This document shows, piece after piece, positions 1 through 9,146 of a stretch of DNA of 64,000 bases. A program made the position numbers and the translations under genes. This stretch comes from Aurantimonas marianensis (GTDB taxonomy: Bacteria > Pseudomonadota > Alphaproteobacteria > Rhizobiales > Rhizobiaceae), in contig NZ_JALHBS010000007.1 of assembly GCF_024195285.1 (NCBI RefSeq), positions 1 to 64,000 on the forward strand. The letters are read 5' to 3'. The notes beneath the pieces were generated by a model. That model worked only from the letters and a program-made list of their open reading frames with translations, had not been told where the DNA came from and searched no databases. Position 1 is the stretch's first letter. Each line of letters begins with the position of its first letter.

Positions 1-1
1 C

Positions 2-2950
2 CTCGAGCGCGGCCACGTCTTCACCGACCGCATCCTGCACGCGCGCGGGCGAGAGGAAACCCTGCTGCTCGGTGCGTCGACGATGCAGGGCGTCTTGCAG
101 CGGCTGTTGAAGGGCGTCCAGACGGTGACGCGGCCGCGCCTGTCGAATCTCGCCTATGCCGGTTCCAAGAAGATCACCCGGCTGCCGCGCCGCACCGCCA
201 TCGTCGCCTTTTCCGCCGACGTGGTCTACGCCATTGCCGAGTTGATCCGCCGCCAGCGTGGCGGCGCGGCGGTGGTCCTCGGCGCGCTCAGCCCACGCAC
301 CCGCAACGCGCAGGTCGCGCTCTATCAATCGGGCGACGTCGATTTTCTGGTCGCGACCGACGCGATCGGCATGGGGTTGAACCTCGACGTCGATCACGTC
401 GCCTTCGCCCAGGACTGGAAGTTCGACGGCTTCCAGTACCGCCAACTGACCGCCGCCGAATTCGGCCAGATCGCCGGCCGCGCCGGCCGGCATCTGCGCG
501 ACGGAACCTTCGGTGTCACTGGCCGGGTCGATCCGCTGCCGGGCGAACTGGTCGAAGCGTTCGAAGCTCACGCGTTTCAGCCGGTGCGGGTGCTGCAATG
601 GCGCAGCCGGGACTTCGACTTCGCGTCGATCGCGGCGTTGAAGAACAGTCTCGACCGGCCGCCGCCCTGCCCGGAACTGACGAAATCCCTGCCCTCGGTC
701 GATCAGCGGGCGCTGGAGTACTTGTCGCGAGACGCCGATGTCACCAATCTGGCGCGGGGCCGGGAGCGGGTGCAACTTCTCTGGGAGGCGTGCAAGCTGC
801 CCGATTATCGGCGCATCGCCCCGGCCCAGCACGCCGAGATCATCGCCGCGATCTATGTCGACCTCGCCGCCCGGGGACACGTCGCCGAAGACTATATGGC
901 AAGCCAGGTCAACCGGGCCGATCGCACCGATGGCGACATCGACACCCTGTCCCAGCGCATCGCGGAGATCCGGACCTGGACTTATATTTCGCACCGTCCG
1001 GAATGGTTGGCCGATCCGACACACTGGCAGGAAAAGACACGCGCCATCGAGGACCGGCTTTCCGACGCGCTGCACGACAGGTTGACGAAACGCTTCGTAG
1101 ACCGCAGGACAAGCGTCTTGATGAAGCGGCTGAGAGAGAACGCGTTCATGGAAGCTGAGATCAGCGGCGACGGCACTGTCGTGGTCGAGGGCCACACTGT
1201 CGGGGAGCTGCAGGGGTTCAGGTTCACGCTTGACGGCAAGGCCGAGGGCCAGGACGGCAAGGCGTTGCGCGCCGCCTCGCAAAAAGCCTTGGCCGGCGAG
1301 TTCGAAAAGCGGGCAGAGCGCTTCGCCAACGCGCCGAACGGCGACATCGCCCTTGGCTCCGACGGATTGATCCGCTGGCTCGGCGCGCCGGTGGCCAGCC
1401 TTGCCGCGAGCGACGACACGCTGAAGCCGAAGATCGTCCTCCTCGCCGACGAACAGCTGACGGGGCCCGAGCGCGACAAGGTTGTCGCGCGCGCCGAGCG
1501 ATCCGTCACCTATCAGGTCTCGACGGTGCTGAAGCCGCTGGTCGACCTGAAAACGGCCGAGGGTCTGGAGGGGACCGCCAAGGGGCTCGCCTATCGCCTG
1601 TCCGAGAATCTCGGCATGGTGCAACGCCGCGACGTGGCCGAGGAAGTCCGCTCGCTCGATCAGGACGCGCGGGCGGCGCTCAGGCGCTGCGGCGTGCGCT
1701 TCGGCGCCTATCACATCTTCATTCCGGCGCTGATCAAGCCGGCGCCCGCGGCCCTTTTGACGCTGCTTTGGGCGGTGAACAAGGACGGCCGCGAGCGACC
1801 CGGCTATGGCGAGGTCACCCATCTTCTGGCGACCGGCCGCACGTCGGCGGTCGCCGATCCGACCATCGATCCGGTGTTCTTCGGCCTTGCCGGCTATCGG
1901 CTGCTCGGCCGCCGGGCGGTGCGGGTCGACATTCTGGAACGTCTCGCCGATCTGATCCGGCCGGCGCTGGCCTGGAAGCCGGGAACGGGAAAACGCCCGG
2001 AGGGCGCTTACAACGGCGCGCAATTCCTGGTGACTCCGGCGATGATGTCGATTCTCGGCGCCACCGCCGAGGACATGGAAGAAGTGCTCAAGGGCCTCGG
2101 ATACCGGCCCGATGGCATCGAGGCGGGCACGGTCGAAGCCGAGATCCAGCGTCTCGACGCCGAGACCAGGGCCGCCGAAGCGGCAAGCCGGGCGGAAGCC
2201 GAGCGCAAGGCGGCGGAGGCCGTCGCCACGCTCGAAGCGCCGCAACCCCAGCCGGAGACGGGCGATACGCCGGACGCGGCTGTCGCGACGAAAGCAGGGA
2301 TCGCCGCCGCGGATATGGTCGCGCCGGCGGACATGTCCGCGAAAGCGCACGATGCGGCGGCCGCGCGGGCAGCCGCATCGGACGGCGGCACCGGCGAGGC
2401 CGCACCGGACGGCGCCGGGAATGCAACGGATGGTGAGCCCGCCGCCAGCACGACCGAGGCGGCCGCACCTGTTGGCGACGCGGCCGTGTCCGGGGCGGAG
2501 ACGACGCCGGAGCCAGCGGTAAGCGGACCGGCGCCGGAAGAAGGGAAAGGCGAACAGGCGGCTGCCTCCGAGCCCGACGGCGAGACGGCAGCGCCGAAGC
2601 TCGTGCAGGTCTGGCGGCCTCAGCGCGCCGGCGGGCGGACGGGCCATCGTCAAGGTCAGCGTGGCAAGGCCCGCGAGACCGGCGGCGGAGCGGCCGCGCC
2701 GGAGCGCGGCCAGCGCTTCGGCAAGGGCGGCCAGAAGAGCGACGGCCGCACCGAGAACGAGCGCCAGGCCAAGGGCCGATCCAATCGTGACTGGAAGGAG
2801 CGCGGCGAACGCAAGGAGGGCGGCGGCGGACGCCGCTCAGACAAGCCGCACACCTCTTACAACACGCCGGTGCAGGCAAGGCCGCAGCGCGTCGACCCCG
2901 ATTCGCCCTTCGCCAAGCTCGCGGCCCTCAAGGACAAGCTTGGCAAATAA
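2..2950 (+). CDS. SUV3-like DEAD/DEAH-box RNA helicase, 5' end missing
   Basis: The reading frame is open from base 2, so the start and the N-terminal ATPase half lie outside the window; 982 residues are visible. The visible part begins in the helicase core and carries motif V (ATDAIGMGLNLD) and motif VI (QIAGRAGR), the pattern of the SUV3/MgpS-type superfamily 2 RNA helicases found in alphaproteobacteria. These are expected to unwind RNA with ATP, probably in RNA turnover. After about residue 740 the protein turns into a long low-complexity tail, first rich in Ala, Glu and Pro, then Gly, Arg, Lys and Gln, which looks like a disordered RNA-binding extension. The S4-domain gene follows 17 bases downstream and is probably co-transcribed. 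Family assignment is firm; the exact RNA substrate is unknown. Confidence 0.9.
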   Translation, partial: LERGHVFTDRILHARGREETLLLGASTMQGVLQRLLKGVQTVTRPRLSNLAYAGSKKITRLPRRTAIVAFSADVVYAIAELIRRQRGGAAVVLGALSPRTRNAQVALYQSGDVDFLVATDAIGMGLNLDVDHVAFAQDWKFDGFQYRQLTAAEFGQIAGRAGRHLRDGTFGVTGRVDPLPGELVEAFEAHAFQPVRVLQWRSRDFDFASIAALKNSLDRPPPCPELTKSLPSVDQRALEYLSRDADVTNLARGRERVQLLWEACKLPDYRRIAPAQHAEIIAAIYVDLAARGHVAEDYMASQVNRADRTDGDIDTLSQRIAEIRTWTYISHRPEWLADPTHWQEKTRAIEDRLSDALHDRLTKRFVDRRTSVLMKRLRENAFMEAEISGDGTVVVEGHTVGELQGFRFTLDGKAEGQDGKALRAASQKALAGEFEKRAERFANAPNGDIALGSDGLIRWLGAPVASLAASDDTLKPKIVLLADEQLTGPERDKVVARAERSVTYQVSTVLKPLVDLKTAEGLEGTAKGLAYRLSENLGMVQRRDVAEEVRSLDQDARAALRRCGVRFGAYHIFIPALIKPAPAALLTLLWAVNKDGRERPGYGEVTHLLATGRTSAVADPTIDPVFFGLAGYRLLGRRAVRVDILERLADLIRPALAWKPGTGKRPEGAYNGAQFLVTPAMMSILGATAEDMEEVLKGLGYRPDGIEAGTVEAEIQRLDAETRAAEAASRAEAERKAAEAVATLEAPQPQPETGDTPDAAVATKAGIAAADMVAPADMSAKAHDAAAARAAASDGGTGEAAPDGAGNATDGEPAASTTEAAAPVGDAAVSGAETTPEPAVSGPAPEEGKGEQAAASEPDGETAAPKLVQVWRPQRAGGRTGHRQGQRGKARETGGGAAAPERGQRFGKGGQKSDGRTENERQAKGRSNRDWKERGERKEGGGGRRSDKPHTSYNTPVQARPQRVDPDSPFAKLAALKDKLGK

Positions 2951-2967
2951 GCCCGAAAACGGTTCCG

Positions 2968-3354
2968 ATGGCTGACGGAACGGGTCAGCGCATCGACAAA
3001 TGGCTCTTCTTCGCGAGGGTCGTTAAGTCGCGCAGCCTTGCCCAGAAGCTCGTCCAATCGGGTGCCGTGCGGATCAACCGCGACAAGACCACCAATGCCG
3101 CGCGTCTGGTGCGCGCGGACGACACGCTGACCGTGTCGATCCACGATACGGTTCGTATTTTGAAGATTCGCGACTGCGGTACCCGCCGTGGGCCGGCGAG
3201 CGAAGCGGCGGAGTTGTACGAGGATCTGTCGCCGCCGCCCGACAACAAAGCCAGGGGCAAGGATGCCGAGCCGTCCAAGGGCGGCTACACGCCGCCGAAA
3301 CGGCCACCGAACAAGAAGGAGCGCCGCGCCCATGAGCGCCTGCGCTGGGGGTGA
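2968..3354 (+). CDS. S4-domain RNA-binding protein (HslR/Hsp15-like)
   Basis: This 128-residue protein opens with an S4 fold: QRIDKWLFFARVVKSR near residues 7-22, then the SGAVRINRD turn. It matches the HslR/Hsp15 type that binds rRNA or stalled 50S particles in other bacteria. The C-terminal 45 residues are Pro/Lys/Arg-rich and end in KKERRAHERLRW, probably extra RNA contacts. It lies just behind the SUV3-like helicase on the same strand, an arrangement familiar in Rhizobiales, which suggests a shared RNA-related role. The ATG at 2968 is the first start after the helicase stop. A ribosome-rescue role is inferred from family only. Confidence 0.88.
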   Translation: MADGTGQRIDKWLFFARVVKSRSLAQKLVQSGAVRINRDKTTNAARLVRADDTLTVSIHDTVRILKIRDCGTRRGPASEAAELYEDLSPPPDNKARGKDAEPSKGGYTPPKRPPNKKERRAHERLRWG

Positions 3355-3395
3355 GTGCGAACAGCCTTTGAAACTTTGCCGCGAGAACCGACGGC

Positions 3396-3734
3396 TCAGT
3401 CGCCTTGGCCGGGTTCGGGCGAGAAGTACTTCTCGAACTTGCCTTCCTCGCCGTCGAATTTCTCGGCGTCGGCCGGCGGCTCGCGCTTGATCGTGATGTT
3501 CGGCCATTTCTCGGCGTATTCGGTGTTGACCGTCAGCCATTTGTCGAGGCCCGGCTCGGTGTCCGGCTTGATTGCCTCGGCCGGGCATTCCGGCTCGCAC
3601 ACGCCGCAGTCGATGCACTCGTCGGGATGGATGACGAGCATGTTGTCGCCCTCGTAGAAACAGTCGACCGGACAGACCTCCACACAGTCCATGTATTTGC
3701 ACTTGATGCAGTTGTCGGTCACCAGATAGGTCAT
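3396..3734 (-). CDS. fdxA: 7Fe ferredoxin FdxA
   Basis: This 112-residue seven-iron ferredoxin is an electron carrier of the cytoplasm. Cys9, Cys17, Cys21 (followed by Pro) and the second group Cys40, Cys43, Cys46, Cys50 give the C-x7-C-x3-CP and CxxCxxC-x3-CP spacing of one 3Fe-4S and one 4Fe-4S cluster; Cys12 and Cys25 are additional. The acidic C-terminus ([17 protein letters not shown]) is typical of rhizobial FdxA. The frame stays open well upstream, but the family N-terminus MTYLVTDNC begins at 3734 behind a GAGG. The leader just upstream (3758-3772) holds a small CCCCG/CGGGG hairpin. In many relatives fdxA follows the S4 gene on the same strand and precedes carD; here it is inverted and carD lies about 45 kb away. 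Confidence 0.95.
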   Translation of the reverse strand: MTYLVTDNCIKCKYMDCVEVCPVDCFYEGDNMLVIHPDECIDCGVCEPECPAEAIKPDTEPGLDKWLTVNTEYAEKWPNITIKREPPADAEKFDGEEGKFEKYFSPEPGQGD

Positions 3735-4075
3735 GACGGAACCTCGGTCTTGTCGACCCCCGTCAAACGGGGCCGGTCCATGCGCGAGCGAGCGCGCCGG
3801 CTCGATTTCCGGCGCCTCCTCGTTTCGCCCGGACGTAGCCGCTCGCTCGAAGGCTGACAAGGGCAAAGCATGTCGCGGCATCGGCGCCGCAGCGGAATGG
3901 ATTTCTACGCCAGGAGAAAGCGCCCGCCGGCACGATCGCGGCGCGGGCTCTGTAGCGGGGCCGGACCTGGTCGAGCGCGACGGTGCCCGCTTCGCGGCCA
4001 CGCCCCGTTGTCGACGCCGCGGCGGAGGTATAAAAGCGCGTTCACGCCGTCCGGCTGGCCGGATCGTCGTGGCCC
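3735..4075. other. Divergent intergenic region between fdxA and trkH
   Basis: These 341 bases separate divergent fdxA and trkH and must hold both promoters. The only structure I can point to is a 5-bp GC hairpin at 3758-3772 in the fdxA leader. No convincing -35/-10 pair, RNA gene or small ORF with family resemblance was found. Confidence 0.5.
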
Positions 4076-5533
4076 TTGCGGGAGCTTCCCATTCTCCGGA
4101 CAACCTTCCATACGGCTTCGCTCTTCGGACTGGCCCTGGCCGGAGCCATGCTGATTCCCGCCCTGGCGGATTTCGCCAGCGCCAATGACGACTGGCGGGT
4201 CTTCGTGTTTTCCGCCGTCGACGTCGCGATTCTCTGCAGCCTTGTCGCGGCGGCCACTCGCGGCGAACGCGTGCCGTTCACGCCCCGCCTCGGCTTCCTG
4301 CTGGTCACGTCGGTTTGGCTGGTCTCCGCTGGCATCGGCGCCCTGCCGCTGTATTTCGGCTCCGTCCATCTCAGCTTCGCCGGCGCCTACTTCGAATCGA
4401 TGTCCGGTTTGACGACGACCGGTTCGACGGTGATTTCAGGTCTCGACGCGCTCCCGCCGGGGCTCTTGCTGTGGCGCTCGCTGCTGCAATGGCTCGGCGG
4501 CATCGGCATTATCGGCATGGCGATCCTGATCCTGCCGTCGATCCGCGGCGGCGGTCTCTCCCTTTTCCACATGGAGAGTTCGGACAAATCCGAGAAGATC
4601 CTGCCCCGCGTCAACCAGTTGGCGGCCGGGCTGATGGCGGCCTATGCCGCGCTGACGGTGCTCTGCGTGATGGCCTATTCGGCCCTCGGCATGAGCGTCT
4701 TCGATGCCGTGAACCATGCCATGACGACACTGGCGACCGGGGGGTTCTCGACCCACGATTCGTCGATGGGCTATTTCGACGACAACCGCCTGCTTGTCGT
4801 TTCGAGCCTGTTCATGGTGCTCGCCTCGCTTCCCTTCGTGGTCTACATCCGGGCGCTGCTGCCGCTTCGGTTCCAGCGTTGGAACGATCCGCAGATTCCG
4901 GTCTTCCTGGCGACCTGCGCCGTGCTCAGCGTCGCTCTGGCCGCTACCCGCCACGCGCTCAACGCCACGCCCTTCGACGAGGCGTTCGCCAGCTCGGCCT
5001 TCAACCTCATCTCGGTGATCACGACGACGGGCTATGCCTCGGAGGACTATACGCTCTGGTCCAACGCCGCGACGGGCATCTTCTTCCTCGCCATGTTCCT
5101 GGGCGGCTGCGCCGGGTCTACCGCCGGCGGGATCAAGGCCAACCGGCTGGTCATCCTCTTCCTCCTCGTGAAGGCCAGCGCCCGGGGGCTGTTTCGCCCG
5201 CACGCGATACGGCGCCTGCGCTACGGCTATCAGGAGGTGACCCCGGAATTGCTGCAGACCGTGACGCTGTTCGTCCTGTTGTTCTTCGGTGTCCTCCTTA
5301 TCGGCACGGTCGTCCTGACCTTGCTCGGGCTTGATTTCATGACGGCCTTTTCCGGATCGCTCACCGCGCTCGCCAATGTCGGTCCGGGATTTGGCCAGAT
5401 CATTGGCCCCGCCGGCAATTTCGGCAAATTCTCCGATCCGACGCTCTGGGCCCTCTCCGCGATCATGCTGCTCGGGCGGCTCGAGATCGTGACGGTGCTC
5501 GTTCTCCTGTTTCCCGCGACCTGGCTCGACTGA
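4076..5533 (+). CDS. trkH: TrkH family potassium uptake protein
   Basis: This 485-residue membrane protein is the ion-conducting subunit of a Trk/Ktr-type K+ uptake system. Repeated pore-loop motifs are visible: [14 protein letters not shown] near residue 105, [15 protein letters not shown] near 216, and [10 protein letters not shown] and TALANVGPG further on. These are the four filter segments, each with a conserved glycine. About ten hydrophobic spans are evident. No ATG precedes the homologous N-terminus, so the TTG at 4076 is used (protein begins MRELPILRT); an in-frame ATG at 4148 would remove the first half of the first membrane helix. The regulatory TrkA subunit is not in this window. 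Confidence 0.93.
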   Translation: MRELPILRTTFHTASLFGLALAGAMLIPALADFASANDDWRVFVFSAVDVAILCSLVAAATRGERVPFTPRLGFLLVTSVWLVSAGIGALPLYFGSVHLSFAGAYFESMSGLTTTGSTVISGLDALPPGLLLWRSLLQWLGGIGIIGMAILILPSIRGGGLSLFHMESSDKSEKILPRVNQLAAGLMAAYAALTVLCVMAYSALGMSVFDAVNHAMTTLATGGFSTHDSSMGYFDDNRLLVVSSLFMVLASLPFVVYIRALLPLRFQRWNDPQIPVFLATCAVLSVALAATRHALNATPFDEAFASSAFNLISVITTTGYASEDYTLWSNAATGIFFLAMFLGGCAGSTAGGIKANRLVILFLLVKASARGLFRPHAIRRLRYGYQEVTPELLQTVTLFVLLFFGVLLIGTVVLTLLGLDFMTAFSGSLTALANVGPGFGQIIGPAGNFGKFSDPTLWALSAIMLLGRLEIVTVLVLLFPATWLD

Positions 5534-5640
5534 GCGCTGCCGCGCTTCCCGGCCGCAGCGAAATCCGACATCATCGGCCGGGCGATGGGCTTGCGGGACA
5601 CGGGTGCTGGACGGGGGCGATTTCTTCACTGAAATCAATG

Positions 5641-5717
5641 TGGTGATCCCGACTGGATTCGAACCAGTGACCCTCAGATTAGGAATCTGATGCTCTATCC
5701 TGCTGAGCTACGGGACC
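5641..5717 (-). tRNA. tRNA-Arg (anticodon CCT)
   Basis: The complementary strand reads as a complete 77-nt cloverleaf. The 7-bp acceptor is GGTCCCG paired with CGGGATC (one G-T pair), the anticodon stem TCAGA/TCTGA encloses the loop TTCCTAA (anticodon CCT), and the T loop is TTCGAAT. CCA is encoded at the 3' end (5641-5643). It reads AGG codons. Confidence 0.97.
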
Positions 5718-5728
5718 ACGCGGGCGCA

Positions 5729-5757
5729 CCATAAGCGAATCCTGTTGCCGCCGCCAA
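5729..5757 (-). promoter_or_regulatory. Sigma-70-type promoter of tRNA-Arg
   Basis: On the minus strand TTGGCG (5752-5757) and TTATGG (5729-5734) are spaced by 17 bases, and the -10 box ends 11 bases before the tRNA 5' end. Position and spacing fit a housekeeping promoter; it has not been mapped. Confidence 0.6.
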
Positions 5758-5912
5758 GCCTTCATCGATGATCAGGGTCCCGCAAGCTGCCCGATGCGCC
5801 CGCCGAAGATCATCTTGTCGTTGCCTGATGAATGCGCTTGAATGACCTAAGGAAAGTTCCCTAGGGTCGGCTTCTTGTAGCTGTCGATTGAGAGTCGGAA
5901 TTTTGAGGCCGC

Positions 5913-7766
5913 GTGCTATCGCGAGCGACATCTTTGAGTAAAACCGGAGGGGGCGGGATCGCATTGACCGGAAATGACCGACATTTCGGCGTGGACCTGA
6001 CCGGCGGCTTCGTCGCGTTGATGGTCTTCAGTTTCTTCATCAACATTCTGCTCCTGATTCAGCCGATCTATCTGCTGCAGATCTATGACCGCGTGCTGTC
6101 CTCGGCCTCCGTCGAGACGCTGGCATTCATTTCCGTCGTCGCGGTGGCGGCGCTGGTCCTGCTCGGCGCGGTCGACGCGATTCGGTCGATGATCTGCGGC
6201 CGGATCGCCGCGCGGCTGGAGGCCGGAACGGGCGCCCGGGCGCTCGTCGGCGCGATGCGCGGGCCGCGGGCCTCGCTGGGCGACGTCCAGCCGCTGCGCG
6301 ATCTCGCCACGGTGCGCGCATTCATATCCGGCCGCGCCCTGCTGGCCTATTTCGACCTGCCCTTCGTCCCGTTCTTCATCGGCATTCTCTATTTCATCCA
6401 CCCGCATCTTTTCTGGCTGACGCTGGCTGGCGCGACGGCGCTGGCGCTGCTCGCCTTTGCCAATCAGCAGGCGATGCAGCGCCCGGTCGGCGAAGCCGGC
6501 GAGCGGGCGATGGGCGCGATGCTCGCGGCGCAGTCCTTCGCCCGGAGCGCCGAAAGCATCGCTGCGATGGGCATGGTTGGCAATGTCGTGGCTGCATGGG
6601 GCAGCCAGGAAGCGCGCTCGCTGGAGGCGCAGGATCGCCTGAACCGCATCAATGCGATCTATGCCGGCGTCTCTCGCACGCTTCGAATCGGGTTGCAGAT
6701 CGCGATTCTCGGCTATGGCGGCTATCTGGTGCTGGCCGGAGAGATGACCGCCGGGATGATCTTCGCCTCCGCGCTCATTTCCGGTCGCGGGCTCCAGCCG
6801 ATCGATCAGGTCATCGCGGGGTGGAAGCCCGCCGTCGATGCCCGCAAGGCCTGGGGACGGCTGAGCGCGCTGCTCGCCTCGCTCGGTACCGAGCCGGGCG
6901 CGACCGACCTGCCCGATCCTGTCGGGCGCCTGTCGCTCGAGAACGTCGTCGTGTTCCCGCCCAATGCGGCGAACGCCGACCCGTTGCTCAAACGGATCTC
7001 GGCCGAGATCCCGGCCGGTGACTGCGTCGTGGTGGTCGGTCCTTCCGGGGCCGGCAAATCGACGCTCATGCGGGCCATCGTCGGCGGCTTGACCATCCGT
7101 TCGGGCGCCATTCGTGTCGATGGAGCCGATATCCGCAACTGGGACCGGGAGAGTCTGGGTCGCCATGTCGGCTACCTGGCCCAGGACGTCGAACTCCTGC
7201 CCGGGACGATCGCGCAGAATATCGCCCGGTTCGACCCCGACGCGCGGGACGCGGCGATCATCGACGCGGCACGGAAAGCCGAGGTGCACGACCTCATCCA
7301 GCGATTGCCGAAGGGCTATGATACGATCATCGGTCCAGCCGGCCTGCAATTGTCCGGCGGACAGCGCCAGCGCGTCGGTCTGGCCCGGGCCTTTTATGGA
7401 TCGCCGAAGCTGCTTGTTCTCGACGAGCCGAACGCCAATCTCGATACCGAAGGCGAGATGGCGCTGGACAGGGCGCTGGCATCGGCCCGCGAGGCGAAGG
7501 TGACGGTACTTCTCGTGACGCAGCGCCGGCCGATTGCCGAACGGGCCGACAAGATCATGATTTTGCGCGAGGGTGCGGTCCAGGATTTCGGGCCGCGGCA
7601 GGAGGTGTTCGCGCGCCAGGTCCAGAAGGCCAAGGCGGCCCAGGAGGGCGCACGCGCGGCTTCCGGCAATCGGGCGGAATCAGCGCCTGCATCATTCCCC
7701 ATCGTCACCGGGCGGTTTCCGGCTGTCGTCACCGGCGGGCGGAATCTCGATACGGCTGACAGCTGA
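5913..7766 (+). CDS. Type I secretion ABC transporter, permease-ATPase (PrsD/AprD-like)
   Basis: This 617-residue fusion pairs an ABC exporter membrane domain (about residues 25-320, starting with FVALMVFSFFINILLLIQP) with an ATPase domain. Walker A GPSGAGKS lies near residue 375, the signature LSGGQRQR follows, and Walker B is LLVLDEPNANLD. With the adaptor encoded 45 bases downstream it would export a protein, often an RTX or glycanase-type substrate, across both membranes in one step. The start is uncertain. GTG 5913 has GAGG only 4 bases upstream; TTG 5964 is preceded by a strong GGAGGGGG (5946-5953) at 10 bases and would give a protein shorter by 17 residues. No peptidase C39 domain is present. 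No TolC partner or recognisable substrate gene is nearby. Confidence 0.9.
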   Translation: MLSRATSLSKTGGGGIALTGNDRHFGVDLTGGFVALMVFSFFINILLLIQPIYLLQIYDRVLSSASVETLAFISVVAVAALVLLGAVDAIRSMICGRIAARLEAGTGARALVGAMRGPRASLGDVQPLRDLATVRAFISGRALLAYFDLPFVPFFIGILYFIHPHLFWLTLAGATALALLAFANQQAMQRPVGEAGERAMGAMLAAQSFARSAESIAAMGMVGNVVAAWGSQEARSLEAQDRLNRINAIYAGVSRTLRIGLQIAILGYGGYLVLAGEMTAGMIFASALISGRGLQPIDQVIAGWKPAVDARKAWGRLSALLASLGTEPGATDLPDPVGRLSLENVVVFPPNAANADPLLKRISAEIPAGDCVVVVGPSGAGKSTLMRAIVGGLTIRSGAIRVDGADIRNWDRESLGRHVGYLAQDVELLPGTIAQNIARFDPDARDAAIIDAARKAEVHDLIQRLPKGYDTIIGPAGLQLSGGQRQRVGLARAFYGSPKLLVLDEPNANLDTEGEMALDRALASAREAKVTVLLVTQRRPIAERADKIMILREGAVQDFGPRQEVFARQVQKAKAAQEGARAASGNRAESAPASFPIVTGRFPAVVTGGRNLDTADS

Positions 7767-7810
7767 ACGGCGGCTCGATGGCCCGGTTGCCGACAAGGGA
7801 GCGGACATCC

Positions 7811-9130
7811 ATGACGAAAAACGACGACAGCTGGGCTCGCGACGTCAAGACCGGCATATGGCTGATCACCGTGACCGGTGCCGCTCTCTCGATGATCTTT
7901 CTTTTGGGCTTCGGCGCCTGGGCCGCCCTGGCACCGTTGGCGAGCGCCGCGGTCGCGCCGGGTGTCGTCGCGGCGGCCGGCAAGAACCAGCGGGTTCAGC
8001 ATCTGGAAGGCGGGATCGTTCGAACCATCCTCGTGCGCGAGGGCGAGCGCATCAAGGCGGGCCAGGCGTTGTTCGCCCTCGACCCGACGGCTCCCGAAGC
8101 GCAGCGCAATCGACTGCAGAAACAGATGGTTGGCCTGGCGGCGCGGGGCGAGCGGCTGACCTCCGAGCGCGATGGCCTGGATGTGGTGTCGTTTTCCCCG
8201 GCCTTGCGCGACTTGGCCGCCGCGGAAGGTATCGGCAATCTTCTCGACGAGCAGGAACGCGAGTTCACCGCCCGACTGGACCGGCACCGCCAGGAGCAGG
8301 TGATCATGGGCCAGCGAGTTCAGGCCCTCCGCGAGCAGATCGAGGGGATGACCGCGCAGCAGACGGCGCTCGAGCGCCAGCTCGAAGTCGTCCGGGAGGA
8401 GGTGACGCGAAAGCGCAAGCTCCTGGACAAGGGCCTGACCAATCGCTCGGAATACACCGCGCTGCTTCGCAGCGAGGCGGGTCTGGTCGGTCAGGTCGGG
8501 CAGAGCGTTTCCAGCATACTCGCGGCGAAGACCCAGATCGCCGAAGCGCAGGCGCAACTGGCGCGTCTGGATACCCAGCGCGTCGAGACCGCGGTGACGC
8601 AGCTCAACGAAATCCGGGCGCAGATCTCCGATACCGAAGAGCAGCTGCGCGCGGCCGAGGATGTGCTCGATCGCATCGTCGTCCGTTCGCCGAGCGACGG
8701 AATCATCATCAAGATGAGCGTGAATGCCTCCGGCAGCGTGGTGCGGCCCGGCGACCAGCTCCTCGAACTCCTGCCGACCGGCGAAGACCTGCTGATCGAG
8801 GCCCGCGTCTCGCCGCAGGATGTCGACGTCGTCTCCATCGGACAAAAGGCCCGGCTGCGGTTCAGCGCGCTCAATACCCGCACCACCCCCACCGTCGAGG
8901 CGAAGGTCACCTATCTTTCCGCTGACCGGCTGATCGATCAGACGACCCAGCAACCCTATTACACTGCCCGACTCAGCATGATCGACGATCTGCCACCCGA
9001 GATCAGCCGCGACCAGATCTATCCGGGCATGCCGGTGGAGGCCTATATCGCGACCGGCGAGCGCACCTTCCTGGAATATCTGGCCAAACCCATCACCGAC
9101 AGTTTCTCAAGGGCTTTCCGGGAGGATTGA
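7811..9130 (+). CDS. HlyD-family periplasmic adaptor of type I secretion
   Basis: This 439-residue membrane fusion protein pairs with the upstream ABC exporter. It has a short cytoplasmic N-terminus, one membrane span (about residues 20-45) and a biotinyl-lipoyl-like segment (NQRVQHLEGGIVR...EGERIKAGQ, near 58-85). A long coiled-coil hairpin rich in Gln, Glu and Arg covers about 90-290, followed by the returning barrel (DRIVVRSPSDGIII). The signature YPGMPVEAYI near the end is the usual type I adaptor C-terminal motif. ATG 7811 is chosen because AAGGGAG sits 8 bases upstream; an ATG at 7778 lacks this. Confidence 0.93.
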   Translation: MTKNDDSWARDVKTGIWLITVTGAALSMIFLLGFGAWAALAPLASAAVAPGVVAAAGKNQRVQHLEGGIVRTILVREGERIKAGQALFALDPTAPEAQRNRLQKQMVGLAARGERLTSERDGLDVVSFSPALRDLAAAEGIGNLLDEQEREFTARLDRHRQEQVIMGQRVQALREQIEGMTAQQTALERQLEVVREEVTRKRKLLDKGLTNRSEYTALLRSEAGLVGQVGQSVSSILAAKTQIAEAQAQLARLDTQRVETAVTQLNEIRAQISDTEEQLRAAEDVLDRIVVRSPSDGIIIKMSVNASGSVVRPGDQLLELLPTGEDLLIEARVSPQDVDVVSIGQKARLRFSALNTRTTPTVEAKVTYLSADRLIDQTTQQPYYTARLSMIDDLPPEISRDQIYPGMPVEAYIATGERTFLEYLAKPITDSFSRAFRED

Positions 9131-9146
9131 ACCGCCCGGCGTCGCC

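Noticed and set aside
5641-5717. Integration site at tRNA-Arg with the secretion genes as an island
   Set aside because: No integrase gene and no direct repeat of the tRNA 3' end was found within the neighbouring sequence.
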